64,000 nucleotides of DNA, taken from the NCBI RefSeq assembly GCF_900107755.1, contig NZ_FNQR01000016.1:32719-96718 (forward strand), given 5' to 3'. Source of the DNA: Thalassobacillus cyri (GTDB taxonomy: Bacteria; Bacillota; Bacilli; Bacillales; Halobacillaceae). The notes beneath the pieces are model-generated. The model did not search any database. It worked only from the letters and a program-made list of their open reading frames with translations, and was not told the origin of the DNA. Below, piece after piece: positions 54,393 through 63,129 of the stretch (its first letter is position 1; each line of letters opens with the position of its first letter). Both the position numbers and the translations under genes were made by a program.

Positions 54393-55577
54393 ATGAAGGA
54401 CACTGGGACACCATTACGGGAAGCTGAGCGCTTGGAATGGATAGATGCCGCTCGTGGTTTAGCGATTTTAGGCATTTTCATGGTCAACGTCCCCGCTTTT
54501 AATGCGCCTTATTTTCTATATGGCGGTGAAGAGGTTTATTGGCCATCTGCCACAAGCCATACCATCCAGACGATTATCGATATTTTTTTCCAGGCGAGCT
54601 TCTATACCTTATTTTCATTTTTATTTGGGTTTGGAATAGAAATGATGAGAGGGCGTCTGGCTGCTAAGGGGTTCAATGAAAAACAAGTGATCGGGCGCCG
54701 GTTGCTGGTACTGATCGGCTTCGGTCTCATTCATGCTTTCTTGATTTGGCACGGCGATATATTACTATCATATGGGCTGATTGGGTTATTGTTATTATTC
54801 TTCTTAAATCGCAGTGGAAAAACATTGCTGGCCTGGGGCTTTGCCACACTTTTATTCTTCACCAGCTTTTTTACTTTCAGCTTATATAATCTGGGCCCTG
54901 ACTACGGCGGGGGGATCAACGAGCCTGCGATCGAACAGGCAAAAGCAAACTATGGCAGTGGGACGCTCTTTGATATTTGGTCACAGAACTGGAATGACTG
55001 GTATTACACCAATGCGCCGATGAACTGGCCATTTCTGATCATGAGTCTGTTGCCGATGTTTTTGTTCGGCATGTATGTCGTCCGGAAAAAGTGGCTCCAT
55101 CAACCAGCGGCACACCAGACTGCTTTATTTTCGCTTTGGGTCGTTACCTTACTCTTATTTTTAGGGTTTAAGGCAGGACCGTATTTCTTTGGCAACCCGG
55201 CCTGGTTCCAAATGATGCAGGACAATATAGGAGGAAGCGCTTCAGCTATCTTCTATGTCGTTAGTGTGACGCTGCTTTATCAACGTTCCTTAGGAAAACG
55301 GGCGCTGCACGGGCTGAGTTATGTCGGCAGATTGTCCCTTTCCAACTACATTTTGCAATCCCTGTTTTCATTCTTGCTATTTTATTCAGCAGGTTTTGGG
55401 CTGTATGGGCAAGTGTCCCCGCTTTGGAGCGTTATCATTGTGGTTTTATTTTACAGTGTACAAATCGTCCTAAGTAAGTGGTGGCTGAAAACATATCGGT
55501 TCGGTCCGTTAGAATGGCTGTGGCGGACATTGACCTACAGCAAAAAGCAGCCAATACGGAGAAGGCAGGAGGGATAA
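54393..55577 (+). CDS. DUF418 membrane protein
   Basis: 394 residues with about nine membrane helices. The family pattern is visible in RLEWIDAARGLAILGIFMVN at the N-terminus and GRLSLSNYILQSLFSFLLFY near the C-terminus, related to acyltransferase-3-like membrane proteins. Function unknown. Start after AAAGGAGGGGG. It is two bases from the DUF2157 gene, so the two are co-transcribed. Confidence 0.85.
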   Translation: MKDTGTPLREAERLEWIDAARGLAILGIFMVNVPAFNAPYFLYGGEEVYWPSATSHTIQTIIDIFFQASFYTLFSFLFGFGIEMMRGRLAAKGFNEKQVIGRRLLVLIGFGLIHAFLIWHGDILLSYGLIGLLLLFFLNRSGKTLLAWGFATLLFFTSFFTFSLYNLGPDYGGGINEPAIEQAKANYGSGTLFDIWSQNWNDWYYTNAPMNWPFLIMSLLPMFLFGMYVVRKKWLHQPAAHQTALFSLWVVTLLLFLGFKAGPYFFGNPAWFQMMQDNIGGSASAIFYVVSVTLLYQRSLGKRALHGLSYVGRLSLSNYILQSLFSFLLFYSAGFGLYGQVSPLWSVIIVVLFYSVQIVLSKWWLKTYRFGPLEWLWRTLTYSKKQPIRRRQEG

Positions 55578-55579
55578 AC

Positions 55580-56779
55580 ATGAACCGGCAGCAAGTCAGA
55601 AATGAAGGGAACAAGTGGGTGGAAAGAGGAATTATTGAACCTCATCAATTAGATGAAATTATGGCTTTGTATCCAAAGCGAAGTCAAAAACCGATTCTGT
55701 TGACATTGGCAGCAATTTTCATCGGACTTGGTTTTTTAAGCTTCATCGCGTCCAATTGGGGAGTGATTCCCGATATCGCCCGCATGGCTATCATTATTAT
55801 GGCTATGATCGGATTTTACATTGCTGGGGATAAGGTCTACCGTACACGTTCAGAAACGGTCGGGCTTAGTCTGCTGATTATCGCCGTGTTGATTTTTGGT
55901 TCTGGCATTTTCCTGACAGGGCAGATGTATAATTACACCTCGTTCAGTGCGTTTCCGTTTTTCGTATGGGCGCTGGCTGCTTTACTGGTTTTTGCGGTTT
56001 ATGATGAGCGATCTTTATTCGTGATAGCGATTGTAATTACCACCATCGGTCAAGTCTATAGTGCCGTTAATTTTTCGGAATTCAACGTATTGCTTGGTTT
56101 ATTATTCGTGCTCGGTTTCAGTCATTATGTCTATCACCGTGCTGACTGGCTGTATGCGACGCTGTTTTCACTCAGCTACTTACTGCAGACCGTCATACTG
56201 GCCTTCGTAGAATATCAATCTTACCATTGGCTGCTTGTTTGCTTTTTGATTTTATACCTTATTGGCATGGTCGTACCTAAGGAGGCACTTAGAATTCCAT
56301 TTACAAAGCTTAGCGTCGCTGCCATGTTTATATTGGTTGTCTGCCAAGTATTCTTTTTAGAGGTTGAGTTCTTCACGGAATCGCTTGGCGGGGAGCTCGT
56401 CTTCCTGACAATCTGGATAGTATTATCGTTAAGTGCTGTGTTTCTGTTATGGAAAAAAGATCATTTCATTTTGCTGCTTAACCTGGTTTTGTTCCTCCCG
56501 GTATTTTACCTGGAGGCAGGATCTATGGTGGCATTAATCCTCCTGTTCATTTATTCATTGGGATGGCTGCTTCGCGGATATCAGTCCGAGACCCCGGATA
56601 TAGTCACCAAAGGCACGGTAGCGTTTGTTATCAGTACTATTGTCGCCTATACCCAGCTTGCCTGGGATTTCATGGATAAATCATTATTTTTCTTCATCGG
56701 CGGCATTTTGTTATTCCTGTTAAGCTTCTTCCTGGAAAGGAAGCGCCGGAATCTATCGAAAAGGGGGCGGACAGTATGA
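55580..56779 (+). CDS. DUF2157 membrane protein
   Basis: 399 residues: a short soluble N-terminal head (NKWVERGIIEPHQLDEIMALYP) typical of DUF2157, then about twelve membrane helices. Function unknown. I chose ATG 55580, right after AGGAGGGA; the longer frame upstream overlaps the previous gene. It overlaps the GDYXXLXY gene by 4 bases, a pairing common across bacteria. Confidence 0.87.
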   Translation: MNRQQVRNEGNKWVERGIIEPHQLDEIMALYPKRSQKPILLTLAAIFIGLGFLSFIASNWGVIPDIARMAIIIMAMIGFYIAGDKVYRTRSETVGLSLLIIAVLIFGSGIFLTGQMYNYTSFSAFPFFVWALAALLVFAVYDERSLFVIAIVITTIGQVYSAVNFSEFNVLLGLLFVLGFSHYVYHRADWLYATLFSLSYLLQTVILAFVEYQSYHWLLVCFLILYLIGMVVPKEALRIPFTKLSVAAMFILVVCQVFFLEVEFFTESLGGELVFLTIWIVLSLSAVFLLWKKDHFILLLNLVLFLPVFYLEAGSMVALILLFIYSLGWLLRGYQSETPDIVTKGTVAFVISTIVAYTQLAWDFMDKSLFFFIGGILLFLLSFFLERKRRNLSKRGRTV

Positions 56780-57276
56780 AGCGTTTCGCCTTTTATGGAG
56801 TCGTGCTGCTGCAGGTACTGTTTTTGGCAGGCATGTCGGTTTCTTATTACGCGATGGATGCATTTGGCCAGACCATCAAGCTGGAAACAGCTCCTGTCGA
56901 TCCAAGGGACATTTTTTATGGAGACTATGTCATTTTGAACTATGAAATCGAAATGATAGAAGAAAAGAAATGGTCAGGGGAAATCCCGGAATATGGGGAA
57001 GCCGTCTATGTCCTTTTGGAAGAATCAGAGAATGGTCTTTTTCAAGTAGTGGATGCTTCCTGCGATAAAATGGAAACAAAGGCTGACCAGGTCCGCTTGA
57101 AAGGGAAGTATCAATGGCATAACGAAGGCCAGTCTGTCCATCAGGTGACTTACGGGATCAACCGCTATTATGTCGAAGAAAATACAGGTAAGCAATATGA
57201 GCAGCAACGAGAGGAAATGGTAGTCGAAGTAGTTGTTGCGCCCTGGGGGCAGAAAAAGATTGTTAGTCTTGAATAG
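56776..57276 (+). CDS. GDYXXLXY-domain protein
   Basis: 166 residues: an N-terminal membrane anchor (8-28) and an external domain with the diagnostic GDYVILNYEIE at about 49-59, preceded by PVDPRDIFY. It is the usual partner of DUF2157 proteins; together they may form a membrane complex of unknown role. Translationally coupled to the upstream gene. Confidence 0.87.
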   Translation: MKRFAFYGVVLLQVLFLAGMSVSYYAMDAFGQTIKLETAPVDPRDIFYGDYVILNYEIEMIEEKKWSGEIPEYGEAVYVLLEESENGLFQVVDASCDKMETKADQVRLKGKYQWHNEGQSVHQVTYGINRYYVEENTGKQYEQQREEMVVEVVVAPWGQKKIVSLE

Positions 57277-57375
57277 ACACTTGACCCACCAGATGAGATT
57301 AATAGCTTAATTCTAATTTAAAGGAAAATACCTGAAATCCAGCAGTAAATTTAACTTTATTGAGGGAGTGTTTTA

Positions 57376-57924
57376 ATGAAGCATGGGCTGGTAGTTGGCG
57401 GCACGGGAATGTTAGCCAAAACCACGATTTGGCTGGCGGACAATGGCTATCATGTATCGGTACTTGCACGAAATCAAAGGAAGACAGATAAGCTATTGGA
57501 GCAATCCCGTCATAGGGAACAGTTGACTCCGGTACTGGTCGATTACAATAATCATGAGGTATGGAAGCAAAGATTAAGAGAAAATTTTGAGCGAAATGGC
57601 AATCCCCGACTTGTAGTGGCATGGATTCATTCTGATGCTGAAAAGGCCAGAAAGATAATCATCCAGGAAGTTTCAAAGACATCCATACCATTCGATTTAT
57701 ACATAATTCTTGGAAGCAGCAGCAATCGGGAAGTAGTCAGACAAAACACCGCCGTACCGGAGCATTGCACATTACATATCGTCCAATTGGGTTTTGTAGT
57801 CGAAAATAATGGCTCAAGATGGCTGACACATGATGATATTGCCGGCGGGGTCATTGAAGCAATTAAGCATGAAAAGATTGAGCACATTGTCGGTGCACTG
57901 GAGCCATGGAATCTTCGACCTTGA
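57376..57924 (+). CDS. Short SDR-like NAD(P)-binding protein
   Basis: 182 residues. The N-terminal VVGGTGMLAKTTIWLADNGYHV is a dinucleotide-binding GxxGxxA variant, followed by VLARNQRKTDKL (adenine ribose contact). The later Tyr-x-x-x-Lys catalytic pair is absent, so it may be a binding protein or an atypical reductase. It is a single gene; a terminator follows at 58046-58078. Confidence 0.78.
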   Translation: MKHGLVVGGTGMLAKTTIWLADNGYHVSVLARNQRKTDKLLEQSRHREQLTPVLVDYNNHEVWKQRLRENFERNGNPRLVVAWIHSDAEKARKIIIQEVSKTSIPFDLYIILGSSSNREVVRQNTAVPEHCTLHIVQLGFVVENNGSRWLTHDDIAGGVIEAIKHEKIEHIVGALEPWNLRP

Positions 57925-58045
57925 AAATAAATTGCCGGAACGCCTCATTGATTGAAATACACATAGGTGAGCGTTGTCCATCACTCAGGTATTAGTTAGG
58001 GAAGAATATTTTGAGTGATATTCATAAGTACACAATAAACTTTGC

Positions 58046-58078
58046 AGCCTGGATTAATAAAAATCCAGGCTTTTTTTC
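58046..58078 (+). terminator. Terminator between the SDR gene and the ba3 operon
   Basis: GCCTGGATT pairs with AATCCAGGC, followed by seven T. Confidence 0.9.
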
Positions 58079-58120
58079 GTGTGCAAAAAGATATTGGCAG
58101 GTTGATATGTTTGACAACTT

Positions 58121-58203
58121 TGTTACAGTATTAACATTTTTAATAAATAATCCCAGTTGGTGTGATTTAGTTCACTTAGTTAATAACCGTTCTCAATTAT
58201 GAT
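58121..58203 (+). promoter_or_regulatory. ba3 oxidase promoter with Fnr-type site
   Basis: TGTGATTTAGTTCACT (58161-58176) agrees with the Bacillus Fnr box TGTGA-N6-TCACA at 9 of 10 positions. It is centred 41.5 bases before the start point expected from the -10 TATGAT (58198-58203). A second inverted repeat, TGTTA-N6-TAACA, is at 58121-58136. A Rex-type reader of the first site is also possible. Confidence 0.6.
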
Positions 58204-58237
58204 AAAGGTAACCAAAAAGTTAGGGGGATGATTCAAA

Positions 58238-58384
58238 GTGGCTGAGTTAAATGTGAAGCAGAACGAGGAAGTGGTGGAAGAGAGTTCAACGATTAAAGGG
58301 ACGATATTCTCGGTGGCTGTGGTTGGGGGAGTCATATTTGTTACGTATCTTCTGATTTATGGACTATATATGGCGAGATTATAG
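58238..58384 (+). CDS. Cytochrome c oxidase subunit IIa (48 aa)
   Basis: GTG 58238 follows AGGGGGA. A short acidic N-terminus and a single membrane helix (about 21-44: GTIFSVAVVGGVIFVTYLLI). Small one-helix subunits IIa accompany subunits II and I in ba3 oxidases (Thermus, Bacillus); position and layout fit. Too short for routine gene calling. Confidence 0.82.
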   Translation: MAELNVKQNEEVVEESSTIKGTIFSVAVVGGVIFVTYLLIYGLYMARL

Positions 58385-58396
58385 GAGGGGATGAAC

Positions 58397-58858
58397 ATGC
58401 ATAAAGCGGAAAAAGTTTGGCTGACATTAAGTTTTGGAATGATTATCGGATTCATGCTGATCACAGGCTACCAGGCATTCGCAAAAGATATGGGACCGCC
58501 GAGTTACGGGGAACGAATTGATCCCCAAAAGGTTGATGAAACGGCTCCGTTCGATAACCCTGGCATCACCCAGATTGGTGAAAAGGAGTATGAAGTTGTC
58601 ATGACACTGCAGGTGTTCAGCTTTACTCCAAATGAAATTGAAGTTCCGGCCGGATCGACTGTCCACTTCACAATGACCTCGAAGGATGTTACGCACGGTT
58701 TCCAGGTTGCTGATACTAATATCAACGCGATGGTTATGCCCGGCTACATTTCAAAAATAACACAGAAGTTTGATAAGCCTGGTGAATATCTTGTCCTCTG
58801 TAATGAATATTGCGGCGCAGGCCATCAGATGATGGGTACGACGATTACAGTCAAATAA
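58397..58858 (+). CDS. cbaB: ba3-type cytochrome c oxidase subunit II
   Basis: 153 residues: one N-terminal membrane helix and a cupredoxin domain with a complete CuA site: His100 (DVTHGF), Cys135, Cys139, His143 and Met146 (CNEYCGAGHQMM). This spacing is the one known from ba3 oxidases. It takes electrons from cytochrome c. I chose ATG 58397, eight bases after AGGAGG; ATG 58391 is too close. Confidence 0.92.
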   Translation: MHKAEKVWLTLSFGMIIGFMLITGYQAFAKDMGPPSYGERIDPQKVDETAPFDNPGITQIGEKEYEVVMTLQVFSFTPNEIEVPAGSTVHFTMTSKDVTHGFQVADTNINAMVMPGYISKITQKFDKPGEYLVLCNEYCGAGHQMMGTTITVK

Positions 58859-58871
58859 AGGGGGGAATAAA

Positions 58872-60551
58872 ATGGAAGCGATAAAAAAAGAGTATTGGAA
58901 AGATAAAGCGAACAAAGCGCTCGGAATCAGTCCAGAAGATGCCAGAATCACGAAATCATATCTATCCGTCGCATTCATCGCCATTTTAGTTGGTGGTTTT
59001 CTCGGACTATTACAAGGAATGAACAGAGCCGGCATCCTCGAGCTGCCGGTGTGGGCTAACTATTATAAAGTACTAACTGCTCACGGACTTCTATTAGTCG
59101 TAGTGTTATCGGCATTTTTCACGATTGGTTACTTTTATGCAGGATTATCTCACTCGTTAGGCGGGCTGCTGCCGAAAGTAAGGAAGATGGCCTGGATCGG
59201 TTTCTGGATGAAAATCTTTGGATTCGTCCTCGCTGTGATCCCTATTCTGCAGGGTGACGCCTCTGTCATGTATACCTTCTATCCACCGATGGCCGCTGCC
59301 CCAATGTTCTATATCGGCCTCGTCTTCATCGTGTTGGGTGTCTGGATGCTTGCTTTTGGTGCGTTCATCAATGTGGCGAATTGGAGAAAAAATCATAAGG
59401 GACAGCACATCCCGATCATCTCCTTTTTCGCAACTGGCGTTTTTGTCCTTTTATTCTTCGGCAGTCTACCGGTCGCCATTGAGGTGTTCTATATCATACC
59501 TTGGGCGTTTGGGTGGATTGACACAATCAATGTCATGGTTTCCCGTACCCTGTTCTGGGCGTTCGGACATACGCTCGTTAACATCTGGTATATGACCGCC
59601 ATCTCTGCCTGGTATGTATTCGTTCCGAAGATCATCGACGGAAGACGCTGGAGCGACATGTTGACAAGGATCGTTGTTATCGCGCTCGTTATTATGAATA
59701 TTACTGGTGGTTTCCACCATCAAATCATTGACCCTGGTATTTCTGAATCCGTCAAATACATGCACGTGTTCATGAGTCTTGCCATCGGCTTTCCGTCATT
59801 GATGACTGCTTATGCGATGTTTGCTGTGTTTGAAAAGACTGCTCGAAAAAAAGGTGGCAGAGGGCTTGTCGGCTGGTATAAAAAAATGCCTTGGGGAGAC
59901 GTCCGTTTTCTTGCACCGTTCATCGCAATGGTTGCTTTCATTCCAGCCGGTGCGGGTGGAATTGTCCAAAGCACGAATCAATTGAACCAGGTTGTCCATA
60001 ACTCGATGTGGGTCGTTGGCCACTTCCATTTGACACTGGGAATGACAGTCGTGATGACCTTCTTCGGTGTCAGCTACTGGCTTGTCCCTTTTGTATCCGG
60101 GCGAGTCTTGACCCCGGCGATCAATAAACTCGGCATTATCCAAACCATCGTCTGGACGGTAGGTATGGTGTTGATGTCAGGTGCAATGCACTGGGTCGGA
60201 CTGTTAGGGTCGCCTAGAAGAACTTCTTATTCAACCTATTTTGATAATGCTACTGCTTTAAGCTGGGATCCATACTTGTTCTTCCTCGCTATCGGAGGAA
60301 CATTACTTATGATCGGTGTGCTGCTCCAAGTCTATGCTGTATTCAACATGATGTTCTTTGCACCAAAGGGCGAAACCGAGTTTCCAGTGGCAGAAGAGGA
60401 AGAAGATGCAACACCGACTCCGATGTGGACCGAACGCTGGGGGCTCTGGATTGTCCTCATGCTTACCTTAGTAAGCATGGCATATGTCATCCCGTTAGTC
60501 GACTTTATCGTCAACGCACCTCCAGGTTCACCGCCATTCAAAACCTGGTGA
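58872..60551 (+). CDS. cbaA: ba3-type cytochrome c oxidase subunit I
   Basis: 559 residues with about thirteen membrane helices. Haem and CuB ligands appear in LTAHGLLLVV, FWAFGHTLVNIWYM (His-Tyr cross-link region), ITGGFHHQI and VVGHFHLTLG. The layout is that of B-family (ba3) oxygen reductases, with high oxygen affinity and a reduced proton-pumping ratio. The gene starts 13 bases after subunit II; an intrinsic terminator follows. Confidence 0.94.
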   Translation: MEAIKKEYWKDKANKALGISPEDARITKSYLSVAFIAILVGGFLGLLQGMNRAGILELPVWANYYKVLTAHGLLLVVVLSAFFTIGYFYAGLSHSLGGLLPKVRKMAWIGFWMKIFGFVLAVIPILQGDASVMYTFYPPMAAAPMFYIGLVFIVLGVWMLAFGAFINVANWRKNHKGQHIPIISFFATGVFVLLFFGSLPVAIEVFYIIPWAFGWIDTINVMVSRTLFWAFGHTLVNIWYMTAISAWYVFVPKIIDGRRWSDMLTRIVVIALVIMNITGGFHHQIIDPGISESVKYMHVFMSLAIGFPSLMTAYAMFAVFEKTARKKGGRGLVGWYKKMPWGDVRFLAPFIAMVAFIPAGAGGIVQSTNQLNQVVHNSMWVVGHFHLTLGMTVVMTFFGVSYWLVPFVSGRVLTPAINKLGIIQTIVWTVGMVLMSGAMHWVGLLGSPRRTSYSTYFDNATALSWDPYLFFLAIGGTLLMIGVLLQVYAVFNMMFFAPKGETEFPVAEEEEDATPTPMWTERWGLWIVLMLTLVSMAYVIPLVDFIVNAPPGSPPFKTW

Positions 60552-60560
60552 ATGACAAAA

Positions 60561-60602
60561 GAAGAGAGCAGGCTTATGAAAGCGGTGCTCTCTTTCTTTT
60601 TA
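60561..60602 (+). terminator. Terminator after ba3 subunit I
   Basis: AAGAGAGCA pairs with TGCTCTCTT, then CTTTTTA. Some read-through into the SCO gene 20 bases on is likely. Confidence 0.8.
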
Positions 60603-60623
60603 ATCGATAACTAGGAAGTGATC

Positions 60624-61259
60624 ATGATGGCCAACAAAAAAAAGAGCCTTCTATCTTATATTCTGGTCGCTGCATTCGGCCTTGTCCTGTTCTACCTCGG
60701 TACCGATGGGTTCACGGCATATACGTCAGAAGCGGCACGGGTCAACCAGCTGAAAGATGAAACACCCATGTTCCCTGAGGTAACCCTGGAAGATCATGAG
60801 GGGCGGGTTTATCCTTTTTCCGAGTTTGAAGGCAAGTATGTATTCATCACATTCTTTTATACGATGTGCGGAACGGTGTGCCCGGAGCTTGAGAAAAACA
60901 TGGCGGAAGTTTATGACATGCTGCCGGAAGACGTGATTGAAGAGGATATCCAGTTTCTAAGTATCAGTTTCGATCCCGAGCGTGATACACCGGAAGTTCT
61001 GGATACGTACCGGGATTGGCTGGACAGCGATGGAGAGACATGGCGGATGGCGCGGATTCCTGATCAGGCGGAATTGGATGAGCTGCTTGATCGCTTCGGG
61101 GTGATCGTTATTCCTGATGAATATGGCAACTTTGCGCACAACTCGGCGTTTTATCTTGTCAATCGAGAAGGCAGGCTGGTCGAAGTGATGGATTATAAAA
61201 AGACTGAGGAAGCAGCTGAAACGGTGATGGATATTTTAGAAGGAGGCGGAAAGAAATGA
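60624..61259 (+). CDS. SCO1/SenC-family protein, copy 2 (ba3 cluster)
   Basis: 211 residues: a membrane anchor (8-26) and SCO domain with the copper motif MCGTVCP (Cys82, Cys86) and distal His in FAHNSAFYL. Its place in the oxidase cluster suggests it loads CuA of the ba3 subunit II. I chose ATG 60624, seven bases after AGGA. Overlaps the next gene by 4 bases. Confidence 0.9.
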   Translation: MMANKKKSLLSYILVAAFGLVLFYLGTDGFTAYTSEAARVNQLKDETPMFPEVTLEDHEGRVYPFSEFEGKYVFITFFYTMCGTVCPELEKNMAEVYDMLPEDVIEEDIQFLSISFDPERDTPEVLDTYRDWLDSDGETWRMARIPDQAELDELLDRFGVIVIPDEYGNFAHNSAFYLVNREGRLVEVMDYKKTEEAAETVMDILEGGGKK

Positions 61260-61813
61260 AGGGCATCTATTATGTGATCACGCTCTACATCTTTCTCATG
61301 CTGCCTCCCGTCGCCAACCTGATGGAGTCGGTGATGATCATTCATATGCATATGCAGATGACGCTGTTTGTCATCATCGGGTTTCTGCTCGCTCCTGTGC
61401 TGCAAAAAAAGTTTCCACGCTTTTTTGAAGAATGGAACCCGAACGGCATCCCCGGCATCCTGCTGTTTGTTATCGTCATGTTTTACTGGACACTGCCCCG
61501 CTCGATGGACGAAGCGCTCAACCTTTGGTATATCGAACTGTTCAAGTTCATTTCCCTGCCGTTCCTCGCCGGCGTGCCGCTGAGGGACAGCTGGAAGAAA
61601 GTAAGTGCCAGTGTTAAGAACGGACTGATTATTTTATTTACGCTATTATTCATTGCGATGGGCTGGCTGTACATTTGGTCACCGAACCAATTGTGCAATA
61701 ATTACCTGTTGATCGACCAGATTACCCTCGGCTGGGGATTTTTGTTGACTGCCGTCTGTATGATCAGTTATATAGCTTATAGCTATATAACAGACTTAGC
61801 AGAAAATATCTAG
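61256..61813 (+). CDS. Membrane protein of the ba3 oxidase cluster (possible assembly factor)
   Basis: 185 residues with about five to six membrane helices. A histidine/methionine-rich stretch MIIHMHMQMTLFVIIGF near 27-43 recalls copper-binding CtaG-type assembly proteins, but the match is weak. ATGA overlap with the SCO gene suggests a copper-delivery pair (inference). Confidence 0.65.
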   Translation: MKGIYYVITLYIFLMLPPVANLMESVMIIHMHMQMTLFVIIGFLLAPVLQKKFPRFFEEWNPNGIPGILLFVIVMFYWTLPRSMDEALNLWYIELFKFISLPFLAGVPLRDSWKKVSASVKNGLIILFTLLFIAMGWLYIWSPNQLCNNYLLIDQITLGWGFLLTAVCMISYIAYSYITDLAENI

Positions 61814-61915
61814 TATCTTTTGTATGATGGCCAGGCAAGTAGCTCTTCCGGGAAACAGTAACTTTTCTCGTAAAAGAATTTTCGATCAAAAGAAGTAGTT
61901 CAAATAACGTGGAAA

Positions 61916-61959
61916 AACACGAGTATGAATATCCTAATGGTTTCATACTCGTGTTTTTA
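61916..61959 (+). terminator. Terminator of the SCO/membrane gene pair
   Basis: AACACGAGTATGAA pairs with TTTCATACTCGTGTT, a 14-base stem followed by T's. Confidence 0.92.
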
Positions 61960-62030
61960 TTGATGGGTAACGTTTGATTTTGGTTTCATTGCCGAATCAA
62001 CAGATACAAGCAATATCATCGTATTGGCAG

Positions 62031-62182
62031 ACGATATAAACACTGAGCGATACGCTGGTATATCGTTTATCACATTAAGCGATATGAAAGCAGTGATAGG
62101 TAAAAGGTTGAGGACAGCTGGAAAGCTTTGTTAGTAAATAATAATCTAATAGACTCAATTTTCTTATAAGTCATATCGTTTA
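62031..62182. promoter_or_regulatory. Cluster of GCGATAT/ATATCGTTTA motifs upstream of the MerR-like gene
   Basis: ACGATAT (62031), GCGATACGC (62047), ATATCGTTTA (62060), GCGATAT (62079) and ATATCGTTTA (62173) lie in the 290 bases before the coiled-coil gene, in both orientations. They look like binding sites for that protein itself or for a partner. Confidence 0.5.
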
Positions 62183-62245
62183 CTAATTTGTCTTGCAAAT
62201 TCGACAAAAAACCTTCATATTATTAATTAGATAAGGAGGGCCGAT

Positions 62246-62956
62246 ATGCGACACGATATACAACCGAATGAGCGAGCTTATACAACTAAAGAAGTGGCCG
62301 AAGAAGTAGGAATAGCTACCCCGACTGTCCGAAAGTATGGTCAAATGTTAGAACGGTACGGATATGAGTTTTTCAAGGATGGCGATCGGCGTATTTTCGT
62401 GAAAACGGATGTTGATGCACTTATAGCGATACGCGATACGGACAAACCTCTGAACGAAATAACAAAGGAACTTGTACAGTTGCAGAAAGAACGACTGGAA
62501 GCCCCTCCTGAAACAGAGGTGGCAGCACCCGGTACATATGATAATTCACTACAGGATCCTAATCAGCTGAAGGATTTTATGAGGGCTTTAGCCAGCGAAC
62601 TTGCAGCTGCCCGGGAAATGAACGTACAGCTATCCAACGATATGGCTCAGCTCAAAACCACGGTTTCCCGTCTCCAGCAAGATCACCACGTGATAAGTTC
62701 AGGAGTTGGAAATTCCGCCCAGAAGACACAAGCTAAACTGGAAAAATTGAAGGAACAGCAAGAGAACCAGTATGAAACCTTGCTGGAGCAAGAGAGACAA
62801 AGAAGTGAAATGTTGCAGCAGGAATTGCAAAACATGCGTGAAGAGCAAAAAAAAGAATGGCAGATGCAAAATGATTTTAATAAACGGTTAGAACAAACCG
62901 TACAACACAAACCTCAAGGGATTTTTGGGAAACTTTTTGCCATGTTTCGGGAATAA
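62246..62956 (+). CDS. MerR-like DNA-binding coiled-coil protein (DUF3967/RacA-like)
   Basis: 236 residues. A MerR-type helix-turn-helix (YTTKEVAEEVGIATPTVRKY, about 11-30) with wing RRIFVKTDVDAL, a linker, a long Gln/Glu coiled coil (about 110-220) and a short hydrophobic end IFGKLFAMF. The build is like RacA and plasmid DUF3967 proteins: DNA binding at one end, a possible membrane-touching tail at the other. A role in transcription or in DNA anchoring/segregation is inference. Start after AAGGAGG. Confidence 0.75.
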   Translation: MRHDIQPNERAYTTKEVAEEVGIATPTVRKYGQMLERYGYEFFKDGDRRIFVKTDVDALIAIRDTDKPLNEITKELVQLQKERLEAPPETEVAAPGTYDNSLQDPNQLKDFMRALASELAAAREMNVQLSNDMAQLKTTVSRLQQDHHVISSGVGNSAQKTQAKLEKLKEQQENQYETLLEQERQRSEMLQQELQNMREEQKKEWQMQNDFNKRLEQTVQHKPQGIFGKLFAMFRE

Positions 62957-62999
62957 ATTCATTTTGCCAGGGCCTTTGACATTTGAATAAGTCGAGTCG

Positions 63000-63037
63000 A
63001 AGGGAGTTTATCTGTCTAAGATACACTCCTTTTTTTA
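63000..63037 (+). terminator. Terminator of the MerR-like gene
   Basis: GGAGT-TTATC pairs with GATA-CACTCC, followed by seven T. Confidence 0.8.
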
Positions 63038-63129
63038 ATGCACTCTCATTAAATCTCTTGCAGTTAACGCCCCCTTTAATTGTAGACCAATTTCGAGAGA
63101 AACTGTTTCCGGTACAGATGAGAATCTCT

